Of a stretch of 50,192 nt of DNA, positions 1 to 9,144 are shown piece after piece. The translations under genes were made by a program, and so were the position numbers. The stretch covers positions 1 through 50,192 of the forward strand of contig CAININ010000093.1 of NCBI GenBank assembly GCA_903849265.1, written 5' to 3'. Within the stretch, counting starts at the first letter, position 1. Each line of letters starts with the position of its first letter. This DNA comes from an uncultured Acidimicrobiaceae bacterium (GTDB taxonomy: Bacteria > Actinomycetota > Acidimicrobiia > Acidimicrobiales > RAAP-2). Under the pieces are notes generated by a model. It did no database searches, was not told the origin of the DNA, and worked only from the letters and a program-made list of their open reading frames with translations.

Positions 1-28
1 CCCTTCCCGTGGTAAAAGTCCTGGTTGA

Positions 29-420
<392 letters not shown>

Positions 421-515
421 TCGGCTCTATCGTCCCACAGGCGCGCCCCACCGGGATGATCCACTGGTGCTGCTCACCGACGCCACTGGCGTCCAGCGTT
501 GACTCACCCGGGTTC

Positions 516-530
516 TATCCTGACCCCGTG
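516..530 (+). promoter_or_regulatory. Leaderless-type promoter of xseA
   Basis: TATCCT at 516-521 is followed by 6 bases and then the GTG start at 528. No Shine-Dalgarno is seen. This is the geometry expected if transcription begins at the start codon. No -35 hexamer was recognised. Confidence 0.55.
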
Positions 531-1928
531 CCCTTCGAATCACGCGCCGAGCGCCTCTTGGCCGAGCAGTCTGGTGCGACTGCCTTGTCGATCACCGATC
601 TCTACGCCCGGGTAGACCGCTCGGTGCGCACCGCCTTTCCCGAAGAGGTCTGGATCACCGGGGAGATCCGCTCGCTGAAGGTGAACGCCAACGGCCACTG
701 CTTCATCGACCTCGTCGATCCCAGCAACTCCCAGGGGGCCGGCGCACCACAGCTGAGCGTCAAATGCTGGGCCAACCGGTGGCGGACTGTCCGGACCACC
801 CTGGAACGCCTCGGCATCACCCTCGAGGCCGGCATGGTCGTCCGCGCCCGGGGCGAGGTCGAGTTCTACAAGGTCCGAGGGTCGGTCGACTTCAAGTTGT
901 CCGAACTCGACACCGACTCCCTCATGGGCAAAGTCGCAGCCGAACGAGCCCGGTTGATCCAGGCCCTGATCGACGAAAACCTCTTCGACCGTCAGCGCCG
1001 GATGCGCGTGCCCGCACTGCCGTTGCGGGTCGGCCTAGTGGCGAGCCCTGGAACCGAAGGCTTCAACGACTTCCTCGGTGGACTGCGAGGCTCTGGTCTG
1101 GCCTTCGACGTCTCCGTCGCCCCGACCGCAGTCCAGGGCAAGGACGCCCCGGCCATGGTGGCAGCGGCCATTCGTGATCTGCAGATGGAACAGATCGACG
1201 TCATCGTGGTGGTCCGAGGCGGCGGATCCAAAGCCGATCTGGCCGCCTTCGACCAGGAGCCGGTGGCCCGGGCCATCGCCAACGCGGAAGTACCGGTGTG
1301 GACCGGGATTGGTCACACCGGCGACCAGTCGGTCGCCGACGAAGTCGCCAACCGAGCGTTCATCACCCCGACTGAGTGCGGCCAGGAGCTCGCCCGAGCC
1401 GCCCTCGACTACTGGCGGAATGTCGAGGCGGCAGGGGCCGACCTCGCTCGCATCGCCCGAGAGCGGGTGCGTCAGGCCGACAAGGGGTTGGCCGCCCATC
1501 AGCGGGCCATGTCCACCGGGGCGCGTAATCAGGTCGACCGTCACGCCGAGCGCCTCGTGGTGTCCGCCGGGGCGGTATCCCGAGCGGCCGACCGTGCACT
1601 CGACCGAGAGCAGGGCGCGCTGACGACACGCTCTCAGCGGCTTGTCGGGCTTCCGGCCCAGCGCCTCGAGCTCGAAGAGCTGCGGGCTGGGCAGCGCCGG
1701 CGCCTGCTCGGCGCGTACGACTACCAACGCCAGCTCGAGCGGGGCTACTCGGTGACCCGGGGGGCTGACGGGTCGGTGCTCCGCTCGGTGGCCGGGCTGG
1801 CCCCGGGTGCGGTGCTCACCACGCAGCTGGCCGATGGCATGGTCACCTCGAACGTGTCCGACACCCCTGCAACGAGGCCCACGTCCACGACGTCAACGAA
1901 CGACCACTCCACGGAAGGAACCAACTGA
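528..1928 (+). CDS. xseA: Exodeoxyribonuclease VII large subunit
   Basis: Large subunit of exonuclease VII, a cytoplasmic nuclease that degrades single-stranded DNA. The protein has 466 aa. An N-terminal OB-fold (about residues 15-115, with the VWITGEI motif) precedes the exonuclease VII large domain. The family blocks VVRGGGS, GIGHTGDQSVADEVAN (about 260-275) and the C-terminal ERGYSVTRG (about 404) are visible; the family's usual GHETD and TPTAAAE motifs are GHTGD and TPTECGQ here. GTG at 528 was chosen because the open frame further upstream runs into the rnpB gene, and because a TATCCT hexamer lies 6 bases before this GTG. The stop overlaps the xseB start (TGATG). Confidence 0.93.
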   Translation: MPFESRAERLLAEQSGATALSITDLYARVDRSVRTAFPEEVWITGEIRSLKVNANGHCFIDLVDPSNSQGAGAPQLSVKCWANRWRTVRTTLERLGITLEAGMVVRARGEVEFYKVRGSVDFKLSELDTDSLMGKVAAERARLIQALIDENLFDRQRRMRVPALPLRVGLVASPGTEGFNDFLGGLRGSGLAFDVSVAPTAVQGKDAPAMVAAAIRDLQMEQIDVIVVVRGGGSKADLAAFDQEPVARAIANAEVPVWTGIGHTGDQSVADEVANRAFITPTECGQELARAALDYWRNVEAAGADLARIARERVRQADKGLAAHQRAMSTGARNQVDRHAERLVVSAGAVSRAADRALDREQGALTTRSQRLVGLPAQRLELEELRAGQRRRLLGAYDYQRQLERGYSVTRGADGSVLRSVAGLAPGAVLTTQLADGMVTSNVSDTPATRPTSTTSTNDHSTEGTN

Positions 1929-2263
1929 TGGCAGCACGAACCCCCAAGGGGGACGAGGACGGCGCCAGCCGGCCCGTCGCCGACCTCAGCTACTCGGACG
2001 CGGGTGCGGAGCTCGACGGGATCATCGAGGAGTTCGAGACCGGGGTGGTCGACGTCGACCGGCTGGTCGACCAGCTCGAGCGGGCCACCGACATCGTGGA
2101 CGAACTCGATCGCCGGCTTCGCCGCACCCGTATGCGAGTGGAGGAACTGGTGCCCCGGCTCGAGGCCATCGGCCAGGACGGACCTGTCGATCAGGCCGGT
2201 CCAGAGCATTCCGGTGCAGACGAAGACTCGGACGACGACGCTGACTCCGACGCCCTGTTCTGA
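1928..2263 (+). CDS. xseB: Exodeoxyribonuclease VII small subunit
   Basis: Small subunit of exonuclease VII, a helical-hairpin protein that binds the large subunit. The 111-aa product carries the family core at about residues 21-75 (SYSDAGAELDGIIEEFETG, then VDVDRLVDQLERA), flanked by a charged N-terminus and an acidic tail (EDSDDDADSDALF). It is longer than the usual 70-85 aa because of these extensions. The ATG overlaps the xseA stop and is preceded by GGAAGG, indicating translational coupling. Confidence 0.93.
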   Translation: MAARTPKGDEDGASRPVADLSYSDAGAELDGIIEEFETGVVDVDRLVDQLERATDIVDELDRRLRRTRMRVEELVPRLEAIGQDGPVDQAGPEHSGADEDSDDDADSDALF

Positions 2264-2308
2264 CCGGACGGGTAAGAGTCACCGGACGGGCCGAGCGGGC
2301 CCGACGTA
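2264..2308. terminator. Possible weak bidirectional terminator
   Basis: Gap between convergent xseB and an acyl-CoA ligase. It holds a direct repeat of ACCGGACGGG and a 6-bp hairpin CGGGCC/GGCCCG (2288-2293 with 2299-2304, loop GAGCG). There is no T-tract, so termination is only inferred. Confidence 0.35.
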
Positions 2309-3898
2309 TCAGCCGATGTTGCGCTCCCGACCTTCCCAGTAGGGGGCGCGCAGTTCGCGCTTCAGCACCTTGCCCGACGGATTGCGGGGCAGCACGTCCA
2401 CGAAGTCGATCGACGTCGGGCACTTGTAGCCGGCCAAGCGGGTCCGGGTCGAGGCGATGATGTCGGCGGCCAGCGCCGCGTCGTCGCTGTCCGCGCCCTG
2501 GGCCCGCACGACGATGGCCTTGACCGTCTCACCCCAGCGGTCGTCAGGTACCCCGATGACGGCGGCGTCGACCACGGAAGGATGGGCCAGGAGGGCGTTC
2601 TCGACCTCAGCCGGATAGACGTTCTCGCCACCCGAAACGATCATGTCCTTGATCCGGTCATGCAGGAACAGATAGCCGTCCTCACTCAGCCACCCGGCGT
2701 CGCCGGTGCGGAACCAGCCGTCCGTCGAGAGCACGTCGGCCGTCTCGTCGGGCTTCTTCCAGTAGCCGAGCATGTTCTGATCCGACCGGGTCATGACCTC
2801 GCCGACCTCGCCGGCGGCAAGCACCTCTCCGGTGGCGGAGTCGACGATCTGCAGCTCCACGTGGGAGAAGGGCTGGCCGGCGGACCGCAGCAGATTGGCC
2901 CGAGGTCCGTCGGGGTCGTGGTCGGCGGGCATCAGCGACGTGATGGCACCGGTCGTCTCGGTCAGCCCGTAGACCTGGGCGAAGTCGCACCCGAACGCCC
3001 GCATCGACTTCACCAGCACGTCTTCGGAGATGGGGGAGGCCCCGTAGTAGATCGTCCGCAGCGAGCTCACGTCGGTAGCAGCAAGCTGCGGGGTGGCGAG
3101 CAGGAACATGAGTACGGCTGGCACCACGAACGAGTCGGTGATCCGGTACTCCTCGATGAGGCGGAGGATCTCGACCGGATCGATGTCGCGCACGATGATC
3201 GTGTGCCCGCCGCGGGACATGCCCGACAGGGCCCAGCCCGTGCCGCCGATATGGAACAGAGGCATAGCCGCCATCGACACAGTGTCTCCATCGATGCGGA
3301 AGACCTCGACTGCCCCGGTCAAGATGGTGGCGAGGTTCTTGCCCGAGATCATGACCCCCTTGGGGAGGCCGGTGGTGCCCGAGGTGTAGAGCTGGGTCAC
3401 GACATCGTCCGGACCGGGTTCGAATCCGGGGTCGACGGCACCGCCAGCGGACGCTGCGGAGCGCCATCCGGGCAGTTCGGACAGGGGAAGGAATCGGCGC
3501 ACATCGGAAACGTGATGAGTGATGTCGTCGACGGCTTCTGCGTAGTCAGGCCCGTAGACCAGCACGGTGGCTCCGGCGTCCTCCACGATCCCGGCCATCT
3601 CGGCGTGGGCGAGCCGCCAATTGACGGCGACGCTGACCGCACCGATCAATGCGCACCCGAAGAAGACTTCGAAGAACTCGATGCCGTTTCGATCCAGGAA
3701 GGCCACCCGCTCGCCAGCAACGACGCCATCGGCTGCCAGCGCGGTGGCCACCTCTTTCGCCCGTTCGTAGAGCGCACCCCAGGTAACCGTCTCGTCGCCA
3801 AGCGTGAGCATGGGTGCGTCAGGCTGCCGAGATGCCCAGTGGCGGAGCATCGCCGTGGCCGATCGGGTGTAGTCCATGTTCGTGTCAGTAGCGGTCAT
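2309..3898 (-). CDS. Acyl-CoA ligase (FadD-type, ANL superfamily)
   Basis: Adenylates a carboxylic acid and transfers it to CoA. The 529-aa protein shows the AMP-binding P-loop-like motif TSGTTGLPKGV (about residue 171), a YGLTETTG motif, the hinge/C-domain SGGENVYPAEVE (about 422), and the C-terminal NPSGKVLKRELR with the catalytic lysine. The start at 3898 (MTATDTNMDYTR) is preceded by GGGGGA at about 8 bases; alternatives are 3922 and 3877. The substrate cannot be read from sequence, though fatty or sterol-derived acids would suit the rest of the window. It is transcribed alone, convergent with xseAB and divergent from the hydrolase gene. Confidence 0.9.
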   Translation of the reverse strand: MTATDTNMDYTRSATAMLRHWASRQPDAPMLTLGDETVTWGALYERAKEVATALAADGVVAGERVAFLDRNGIEFFEVFFGCALIGAVSVAVNWRLAHAEMAGIVEDAGATVLVYGPDYAEAVDDITHHVSDVRRFLPLSELPGWRSAASAGGAVDPGFEPGPDDVVTQLYTSGTTGLPKGVMISGKNLATILTGAVEVFRIDGDTVSMAAMPLFHIGGTGWALSGMSRGGHTIIVRDIDPVEILRLIEEYRITDSFVVPAVLMFLLATPQLAATDVSSLRTIYYGASPISEDVLVKSMRAFGCDFAQVYGLTETTGAITSLMPADHDPDGPRANLLRSAGQPFSHVELQIVDSATGEVLAAGEVGEVMTRSDQNMLGYWKKPDETADVLSTDGWFRTGDAGWLSEDGYLFLHDRIKDMIVSGGENVYPAEVENALLAHPSVVDAAVIGVPDDRWGETVKAIVVRAQGADSDDAALAADIIASTRTRLAGYKCPTSIDFVDVLPRNPSGKVLKRELRAPYWEGRERNIG

Positions 3899-3991
3899 CT
3901 CGGCACCATCCCCCGGTTGCATAGGTAAGTGCACTGGATCGTAGCCACAGCCGGGTCTGGCAGTTGCCGGAACTCTGGGGTGTCCGGAACC

Positions 3992-4006
3992 TACAGTGGA
4001 GAGGTG
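3992..4006 (+). promoter_or_regulatory. Leaderless-type promoter of the MBL hydrolase
   Basis: TACAGT at 3992-3997, 6 bases, then GTG at 4004. The GGAGAG abutting the GTG is too close to act as a normal ribosome binding site. Confidence 0.5.
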
Positions 4007-4753
4007 ACCGATGCCTCGACCGAACGCAATGGACCGACCGGCTCCGACCGGCTGTACTTCCGACAGCTGCTGGCCGGAAGGGACTTCGCCACCGACGACC
4101 AGGTGGCCCAGCAGATGGTCAACTTCGTCTACTTGGTGGGGGACCGAGAGACAGGCGAGGCGGTGATCATCGACCCCGCCTACGGCGTCGACGACCTGCT
4201 CGGCATCTTGGCGGCCGACGACATGCGCTGCGTCGGGGCGCTGGCCACGCACTTTCACCCGGACCACGTGGGCGGCGAAATGATGGGGTGGAAGATCGAG
4301 GGCATCACCCGGCTGATCGAAGCGGCTCAGGTGCCTGTCCACATCCAAGCCGACGAGGCGCCATGGGTGGAGCGGTCGACCGGAGTGGGGGTCGGTGACC
4401 TCGTGCTCCACTCGGGCGGCGATGTCGTCGAGGTTGGCGGGGTCCCCATCACGCTCGTGCACACGCCGGGCCACACGCCGGGCAGTCAGTGCTTCTTGGT
4501 CGACGGCAAGCTCATCGCCGGCGACACCTTGTTCCTCGACGGATGTGGACGGACCGACTTCCCGGGCAGTGACCCGGCAGCCATGCACGAGTCGCTGATG
4601 ACCCGGCTGGCCCGTGTGCCTGACGACACCGTCCTCTATCCCGGTCACTTCTACTCACCGGAGCCGTCGGCCACAATGGGCCACACCCGGGCTCACAACT
4701 ACGTGTTCCGGCTCAAGACGGCGGAGCAGTGGATGACCATGTTCGGCGGCTGA
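4004..4753 (+). CDS. Metallo-beta-lactamase-fold hydrolase (glyoxalase II-like)
   Basis: Zinc-dependent thioester or persulfide-type hydrolase; 249 aa. The metal motif HFHPDHVGG lies near residue 83, GHTPGSQ near 155, AGDTLF near 172 and a late PGH near 212, giving the full set of metal ligands of the family. The family includes hydroxyacylglutathione hydrolases and persulfide dioxygenases; an actinobacterial enzyme would probably use a mycothiol or CoA substrate, which is inference. The GTG start at 4004 was preferred over 3929 because the family homology begins only near YFRQLLAGRDF and a -10-like hexamer sits 6 bases before this GTG. Confidence 0.85.
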   Translation: MTDASTERNGPTGSDRLYFRQLLAGRDFATDDQVAQQMVNFVYLVGDRETGEAVIIDPAYGVDDLLGILAADDMRCVGALATHFHPDHVGGEMMGWKIEGITRLIEAAQVPVHIQADEAPWVERSTGVGVGDLVLHSGGDVVEVGGVPITLVHTPGHTPGSQCFLVDGKLIAGDTLFLDGCGRTDFPGSDPAAMHESLMTRLARVPDDTVLYPGHFYSPEPSATMGHTRAHNYVFRLKTAEQWMTMFGG

Positions 4754-5198
4754 GCACGAATGGGCTGACAGTTGGACCGACCCTCGGGCTGGTAGACGGA
4801 CCGACCCACGGACCGACCCACGGACCGACCCACGGGATGGCGCAACAGCTTTTGAGAAATGTTGCAACCGTTTTGCACCTAGGGCCGACCCTAATCACAC
4901 CCGGGTACACTCCCTTTAGCGATCCATTTTTGGTATATTGGGAGGGCTGGTCACGTCTGAAAGAGGTGCGTGCGACAGAATGTTGCCCGGGCCAGTATGT
5001 ACCGTCGTGCGTCGAAGCCATATCTCGGCGTAGCAAGAACTGCAGCATGAGGGACTGTCGGGCTGAGTAAGTCTGATCGTGCAGGAACCGGCCCAAGCGG
5101 CCCAAGGGAACCCGTCCTCCTCCTCTTGGACGACAACCCTTTCGGCCGCTTCTCCCGGACCCGCTGCCACGAGGCAGCGAGGGGATGGGGGAGCAGAC
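4754..5198. other. Gene-free AT-richer stretch with tandem repeat
   Basis: 445 bases without a convincing gene. It contains three exact 12-bp repeats GGACCGACCCAC (4798-4833), the 8-bp palindrome GTTGCAAC (4861-4868), a TAGGG-ccga-CCCTA hairpin (4880-4893), -10-like TACACT (4906-4911) and TATATT (4934-4939), and a doubled CGGCCCAAG near 5088-5106. The base composition is visibly less GC-rich between about 4845 and 4940 than in the neighbouring genes. It probably holds the promoter and a long leader of the next gene; a small RNA is possible. Confidence 0.5.
4798..4833. repeat. 12-bp tandem repeat, three exact copies
   Basis: GGACCGACCCAC repeated three times directly, 44 bases after the MBL hydrolase stop codon. 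Confidence 0.95.
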
Positions 5199-5621
5199 AT
5201 GACGAATGACGGTCCACAAGGTGGCGATCGGGCCCATCCGCTGAACAAGTCGACCATTACCGCCATGGAGCGCGCTGTGAGGGCCTCGGAGCAGCTTCGC
5301 TCCGAACTCGAAGCGCACGAAGGTGTGGGCCGAGCTCTGCTCGAACTGATGGCGACTGGGCTGACCCTTCCGGAGGCCTTCGCCGCCGCTGAGGTCAGTC
5401 CGTCCGAACTGCGCGAGAAGGCGTCCGGTCCCCTCGACTGCTACCTCGAGAGCCGCCGCGATCTACGCATGGCACTCATCGAAGCATGCCTCGCCTTGGG
5501 GTTCTCCCGTGGACAGATCGGCGACATGATGGGAGTTTCCCGTCAGCGCATTACTGCACTGGCAAAGGATCTCGGAGTCCACGTACTCGACGAGCAGGTC
5601 AGCGGACGGGTTTCTGCCTGA
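5199..5621 (+). CDS. Small protein with C-terminal helix-turn-helix
   Basis: No named family was recognised; 140 aa. The C-terminal third (about residues 105-130, GFSRGQIGDMMGVSRQRIT) reads as a helix-turn-helix of the sigma-region-4/MarR kind. The middle (about 45-75) contains a second pattern, LTLPEAFAAAEVSPSELREK, that may be a degenerate HTH. This suggests a DNA-binding regulator without a ligand domain. ATG at 5199 is preceded by GGGGGAG at proper spacing. It stands alone after a 445-base gene-free leader and could regulate itself or the flavoprotein gene downstream, but no operator was identified. Confidence 0.7.
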   Translation: MTNDGPQGGDRAHPLNKSTITAMERAVRASEQLRSELEAHEGVGRALLELMATGLTLPEAFAAAEVSPSELREKASGPLDCYLESRRDLRMALIEACLALGFSRGQIGDMMGVSRQRITALAKDLGVHVLDEQVSGRVSA

Positions 5622-5715
5622 TCGCTTCACCCCGGGACATGCCGGATCAATCAGGTTGCCCTCCTTCGTCCGGGTCGGGACCGGAGGAACGGACGGGGCA
5701 CTGCCTTCGTCCCTC

Positions 5716-5731
5716 TACGATTCGATCCATG
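5716..5731 (+). promoter_or_regulatory. Leaderless-type promoter of the flavoprotein gene
   Basis: TACGAT at 5716-5721, 7 bases, then ATG at 5729. No Shine-Dalgarno is visible. Confidence 0.5.
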
Positions 5732-6964
5732 AGTGATCCCGTGTCCCCGGACGGAACCATCGTGGTGGTCGGTGCTTCGCTGGCCGGCTTGCGGGCTGGC
5801 GAAGAGGTACGCCACGAGGGACACACCGGTCCGATCATCGTCATCGGTGAGGAGACCCACCCTCCCTATGACCGCCCTCCGCTCTCCAAGCAGGTCCTGT
5901 CCGGCAAGTGGGACGCCGAGCGGATCCGTCACCACACCCCGGATGCTCACGACAGCCTGGACCTCGAGTTCCGACTCGGGCGTCGAGCGACCGGCCTCGA
6001 TACGGAGGCGCGGACGGTTGCCTGTGACGATGGTTCCGAAGTGGCATACGACGGCTTGGTGATTGCCACCGGGGCCGCGACCCGACGCCTGCCCGGGACC
6101 GACGGGATGGCAAACGTGTGGATGCTGCGCACCCTCGATGACTGCCTGGGGATCCGAGCCGACCTCGACGCCGCTGGCGACTCGCCGCGTGTCATCGTCA
6201 TCGGTGCCGGGTTCATCGGCTCCGAAGTTGCTGCCACCTGCCACGGGATCGGGGCGAGGGTCACGCTGCTCGAGGCGCACCACACACCGCTGGCCCGGGT
6301 GCTGGGTGATGCCATGGGCCAGGAGTGCGCCGATCTCCATCGGGCGAACGGGATGGACTTACGGTGCTCCGTCGCGATCGATCACCTGGAGTCGGACCCC
6401 GGGGGAGTCGACCCGGTGACGGTGGTGCTGGACGACGGCACGAGGCTGGTGGCCGATGTTGTGGTCGTCGGGATCGGCGTCACCCCTTCGGTCGGGTGGC
6501 TCGCAGGATCGGGCCTCGACCTCGACAACGGCGTGCGGTGCGACGGCTCGCTGTTCGCGGCCGACCGGATCGTTGCCGCCGGTGACGTGGCCAACTGGAT
6601 GCGCCCGACCACCGGGCAACCGACCCGGGTCGAGCATTGGACCAACGCAGCCGAGGGCGGCGCCGCGTGTGCAAGGAACCTGCTGGCTGGCACGGCCGGG
6701 GCCACGCCGTTCGATCCCGTGCCCTTCTTCTGGTCGGACCAGTACGCCACCAAGATCCAGATGATCGGACTGCCCGACGCGGACGACGAGGTCGTGGTGG
6801 TCAGCGGATCTGGAGAAGAGGGCAAGATGATCGCCCTCTATCGGTCGGGAGACCGGCTCGGCGGCGTACTGACCTTGAGTCAGCCGGCCAAACTGATGGG
6901 CTACCGCCCGTTGCTGGCCGCCGGAGCCTCGTTCGACGAGGCGCTGGCCCTCGCCAGATCGTGA
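5729..6964 (+). CDS. NAD(P)H-dependent ferredoxin reductase-type flavoprotein
   Basis: Moves electrons from NAD(P)H through FAD to a ferredoxin or rubredoxin. The 411-aa protein has an N-terminal FAD Rossmann motif (VVVGASLAGLRAGEEV, about residue 11), the family's YDRPPLSK motif (about 47), a second nucleotide-binding motif VIGAGFIGSEVA (about 157), the FAD-contacting AGDVANW (about 284), and a C-terminal reductase domain. It lacks a redox-active CxxC, as usual for this group. The P450/ferredoxin pair at 37612-39008 is a plausible partner, but the two loci are 30 kb apart. Its 3' end overlaps the convergent transglutaminase gene by 64 bases. Confidence 0.9.
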   Translation: MSDPVSPDGTIVVVGASLAGLRAGEEVRHEGHTGPIIVIGEETHPPYDRPPLSKQVLSGKWDAERIRHHTPDAHDSLDLEFRLGRRATGLDTEARTVACDDGSEVAYDGLVIATGAATRRLPGTDGMANVWMLRTLDDCLGIRADLDAAGDSPRVIVIGAGFIGSEVAATCHGIGARVTLLEAHHTPLARVLGDAMGQECADLHRANGMDLRCSVAIDHLESDPGGVDPVTVVLDDGTRLVADVVVVGIGVTPSVGWLAGSGLDLDNGVRCDGSLFAADRIVAAGDVANWMRPTTGQPTRVEHWTNAAEGGAACARNLLAGTAGATPFDPVPFFWSDQYATKIQMIGLPDADDEVVVVSGSGEEGKMIALYRSGDRLGGVLTLSQPAKLMGYRPLLAAGASFDEALALARS

Positions 6965-9144
6965 CCGCTGGAAGACGACCCGTCTGAGCCTCGCGACCCG
7001 CCAGACCCTCGCGACCCGCCAGACCCTGGTGACCCGTCTGGGCGTCGTTTGCGCCGGGGCTTGATGGAGCGGAAGTGCCGGGTAAACGTCAGAATCGAGG
7101 CGATCTCGTCAGCCGACGGCTCGATGCCGCCGTAGGTCGCCTGTTCGACCAGGCTGGCCGCGCTGTTCAAGTCGGCGCCATGATCTGGTGCAGCCAAAGA
7201 CAGACGCCGGCTGTAGCCCGTGAGCGTTTCGTCGGTGCGTCGAGGGCAGCCGAGTCGGGCACCGCCCTGAGAAAGGTCGGCGGCCACCTGGGTTGTCCAT
7301 GTTGCCGGGCGGCGCCGGCGCCGGCGCCGGACCACGAGGATCGTTCCGACCACGCCGACGGCCACGGCGAGAGGGATCCACGGGAGCCGCGAAAGCGCAT
7401 GGCCGAACGAACGGGCTAGCACCGACCCGGGTGCCGGATTGACCAGAGGCACCGTGGCTGTCGGGTCGAAGTTCTGCCACCCATACCCCGGGAACCAGAC
7501 CTGGACCCAGGCATGGGCGTCTCGGGCCTGGATGTCGTAGAGGTCAGTGATCGGGTTGAAGGGCCCAGGCACGTACCCGACGGCTTCGCGGGCCGGGATG
7601 CCGAGGCTCCGCAGCATCACAACTGTCGCAGTCGAGATCTGCTCGCAGTAGCCGCGCCGTGCGCCGAACAGGAACGAGTCGACGGCGTCGGCCCCGGCCG
7701 GCAGCGGGGGGATGTCGGTCGTGTAGTGGACGTGGCTCGTCATCCACTGCTCGATCGCGGCAACCTTGCCATAGGTATGCGGATCGCCGGCGGACGAGTT
7801 GGCGACCCCTCGGGTGATTTCGGCGGCGAGCGTGGTCACTCGCTGGTCGGGGTGGGGCAGCTCGAGGTAGCGAAGCTGCTCGTCGGCCCCGAGGGTGGAC
7901 CTCGTGTCGATCTGGTCCGCTGGTGCCGGGACGGTCGCGGCCTGCAGTTGCGCCGCAGTGGCGTCGGCATCGTCGGACACGACGGTGTAGATCGTGCCCT
8001 TGCCCATGGAGAGGGCCGAGGCGATGGTGCCATCCGCGGTGACGTAGATGGAGCGGGTCTGGAGGTAGACCCGCTGGGCGTTGTCGGCGTGGAAGACGAG
8101 GTTGGGGCCGCTAGTGGCCAAGTAGAAGGTCTGGATGTCCTGCTGGCCCGAGGAGAGCGGAGCCACCTGGTCTGGGTAGGTGGGGATGGTGAACGGCGAG
8201 CCCCCGGTGATCTTCTGGGTGCGGTGTCCGTTGACCGGGTTGGCCGACTGCACCCAGGACTGCCCGTTCCACTGGTCGAACGTCTGGCCTACCCAGTAGT
8301 TGGGCCGGGTGGCGCGGACCCGCATGATCACCTGGTCGCCCAGGGATACCCGGGCTCCCGTGTCCAAAGACTTGGCGAAGCCGAGGAAGCCGCCCACGCC
8401 GGTCCGGCCGGCGGGGCTGGCCGCGTGGGCGGGAAGGGCGCCGTTCCCGTCGGTCAGGTTGGTCGGACTGTCGACAGGGGACGAGTTGGCCGACGAAGAG
8501 GTGAATGCGAGGGAGGTCGACACCTGAGGTGCCGGCAGGATGGCGACGATCGCGACGGCCACCACCGCTACCAGGAACCCGGCGCCGGCCAGCGAACGCC
8601 ACGGCAGCCCGGCGGTCTCGGACATCGACTGCCACATGGCGACGAGGCCCCATACGCAGCACGCCACCCATGCCAGTACCCAGGCCCCCAAGGTGATGTC
8701 CACCGACTGGGCGGCGGCGACAGCGATCAGTGCCGTAGATCCCGCCAGCGAGTAGGTGACGTCGCGCCGCGACGGGACGTCGAACGCATGAGTGGAGAGC
8801 ACCCATGCGAAGAGCACGGCCAGCGGTGCCTCGACCGTGGCGATGTCGCCAGGAGTGGCCGTCCGGGTCACCGTCAGGATGAACCAGGTGAACCCGCCGA
8901 TGGCGCAGACGGCCAGGATGGGCTTGATGCCGGGCCACGGGTTGGCGCGTCGCCGGTAGGCGACGACGTTGCCGACCACCGTAGCGAGTACGGCCAGTGC
9001 AGCCACGGCGGGACTGAGGAGGCCTTCTGTCCAGCAGGCCCCGATGCCAGCGAGGAGGGCTGCCACCGACGCCGCTCGTAGCGACACCGAGTGCTCCGGG
9101 GGTCCGGGTCGGTTGACATCGACGAACCGCTGCCAGAGCGTCAC
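6901..9144 (-). CDS. TgpA-like membrane transglutaminase
   Basis: Membrane protein with an extracytoplasmic transglutaminase-like domain; 747 aa. The N-terminal 200 residues hold several hydrophobic segments (DUF3488-type), followed by the transglutaminase core with GYCEQIS (Cys about 499), HAWVQVW (His about 543) and FDPT (Asp about 559), the catalytic triad. A further transmembrane helix (about 600-620) and a DUF4129-like cytoplasmic tail follow. The tail ends in low-complexity SPGSGGSRGSGG repeats encoded by three 18-bp units at 6989-7042. GTG start; its first bases overlap the DUF58 stop (GTGA). Enzymes of this MoxR-DUF58-TgpA type are widespread, but their substrates are poorly known. 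Confidence 0.9.
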   Translation of the reverse strand: MTLWQRFVDVNRPGPPEHSVSLRAASVAALLAGIGACWTEGLLSPAVAALAVLATVVGNVVAYRRRANPWPGIKPILAVCAIGGFTWFILTVTRTATPGDIATVEAPLAVLFAWVLSTHAFDVPSRRDVTYSLAGSTALIAVAAAQSVDITLGAWVLAWVACCVWGLVAMWQSMSETAGLPWRSLAGAGFLVAVVAVAIVAILPAPQVSTSLAFTSSSANSSPVDSPTNLTDGNGALPAHAASPAGRTGVGGFLGFAKSLDTGARVSLGDQVIMRVRATRPNYWVGQTFDQWNGQSWVQSANPVNGHRTQKITGGSPFTIPTYPDQVAPLSSGQQDIQTFYLATSGPNLVFHADNAQRVYLQTRSIYVTADGTIASALSMGKGTIYTVVSDDADATAAQLQAATVPAPADQIDTRSTLGADEQLRYLELPHPDQRVTTLAAEITRGVANSSAGDPHTYGKVAAIEQWMTSHVHYTTDIPPLPAGADAVDSFLFGARRGYCEQISTATVVMLRSLGIPAREAVGYVPGPFNPITDLYDIQARDAHAWVQVWFPGYGWQNFDPTATVPLVNPAPGSVLARSFGHALSRLPWIPLAVAVGVVGTILVVRRRRRRRPATWTTQVAADLSQGGARLGCPRRTDETLTGYSRRLSLAAPDHGADLNSAASLVEQATYGGIEPSADEIASILTFTRHFRSIKPRRKRRPDGSPGSGGSRGSGGSRGSDGSSSSGHDLARASASSNEAPAASNGR
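6989..7042. repeat. 18-bp tandem repeat, three copies, in tgpA-like 3' end
   Basis: Two exact copies of CCTCGCGACCCGCCAGAC and one diverged copy. They encode the Gly/Ser/Arg repeats of the transglutaminase tail and preserve the reading frame. Confidence 0.9.

Noticed and set aside
2582-3928. Plus-strand open frame of 448 codons opposite the first acyl-CoA ligase
   Set aside because: No family motifs and composition typical of a complement frame; the ligase motifs are on the minus strand.
4754-5198. tRNA or other structured RNA gene in the AT-richer gap
   Set aside because: No cloverleaf, T-loop GTTCGA block or known riboswitch core could be identified by eye.
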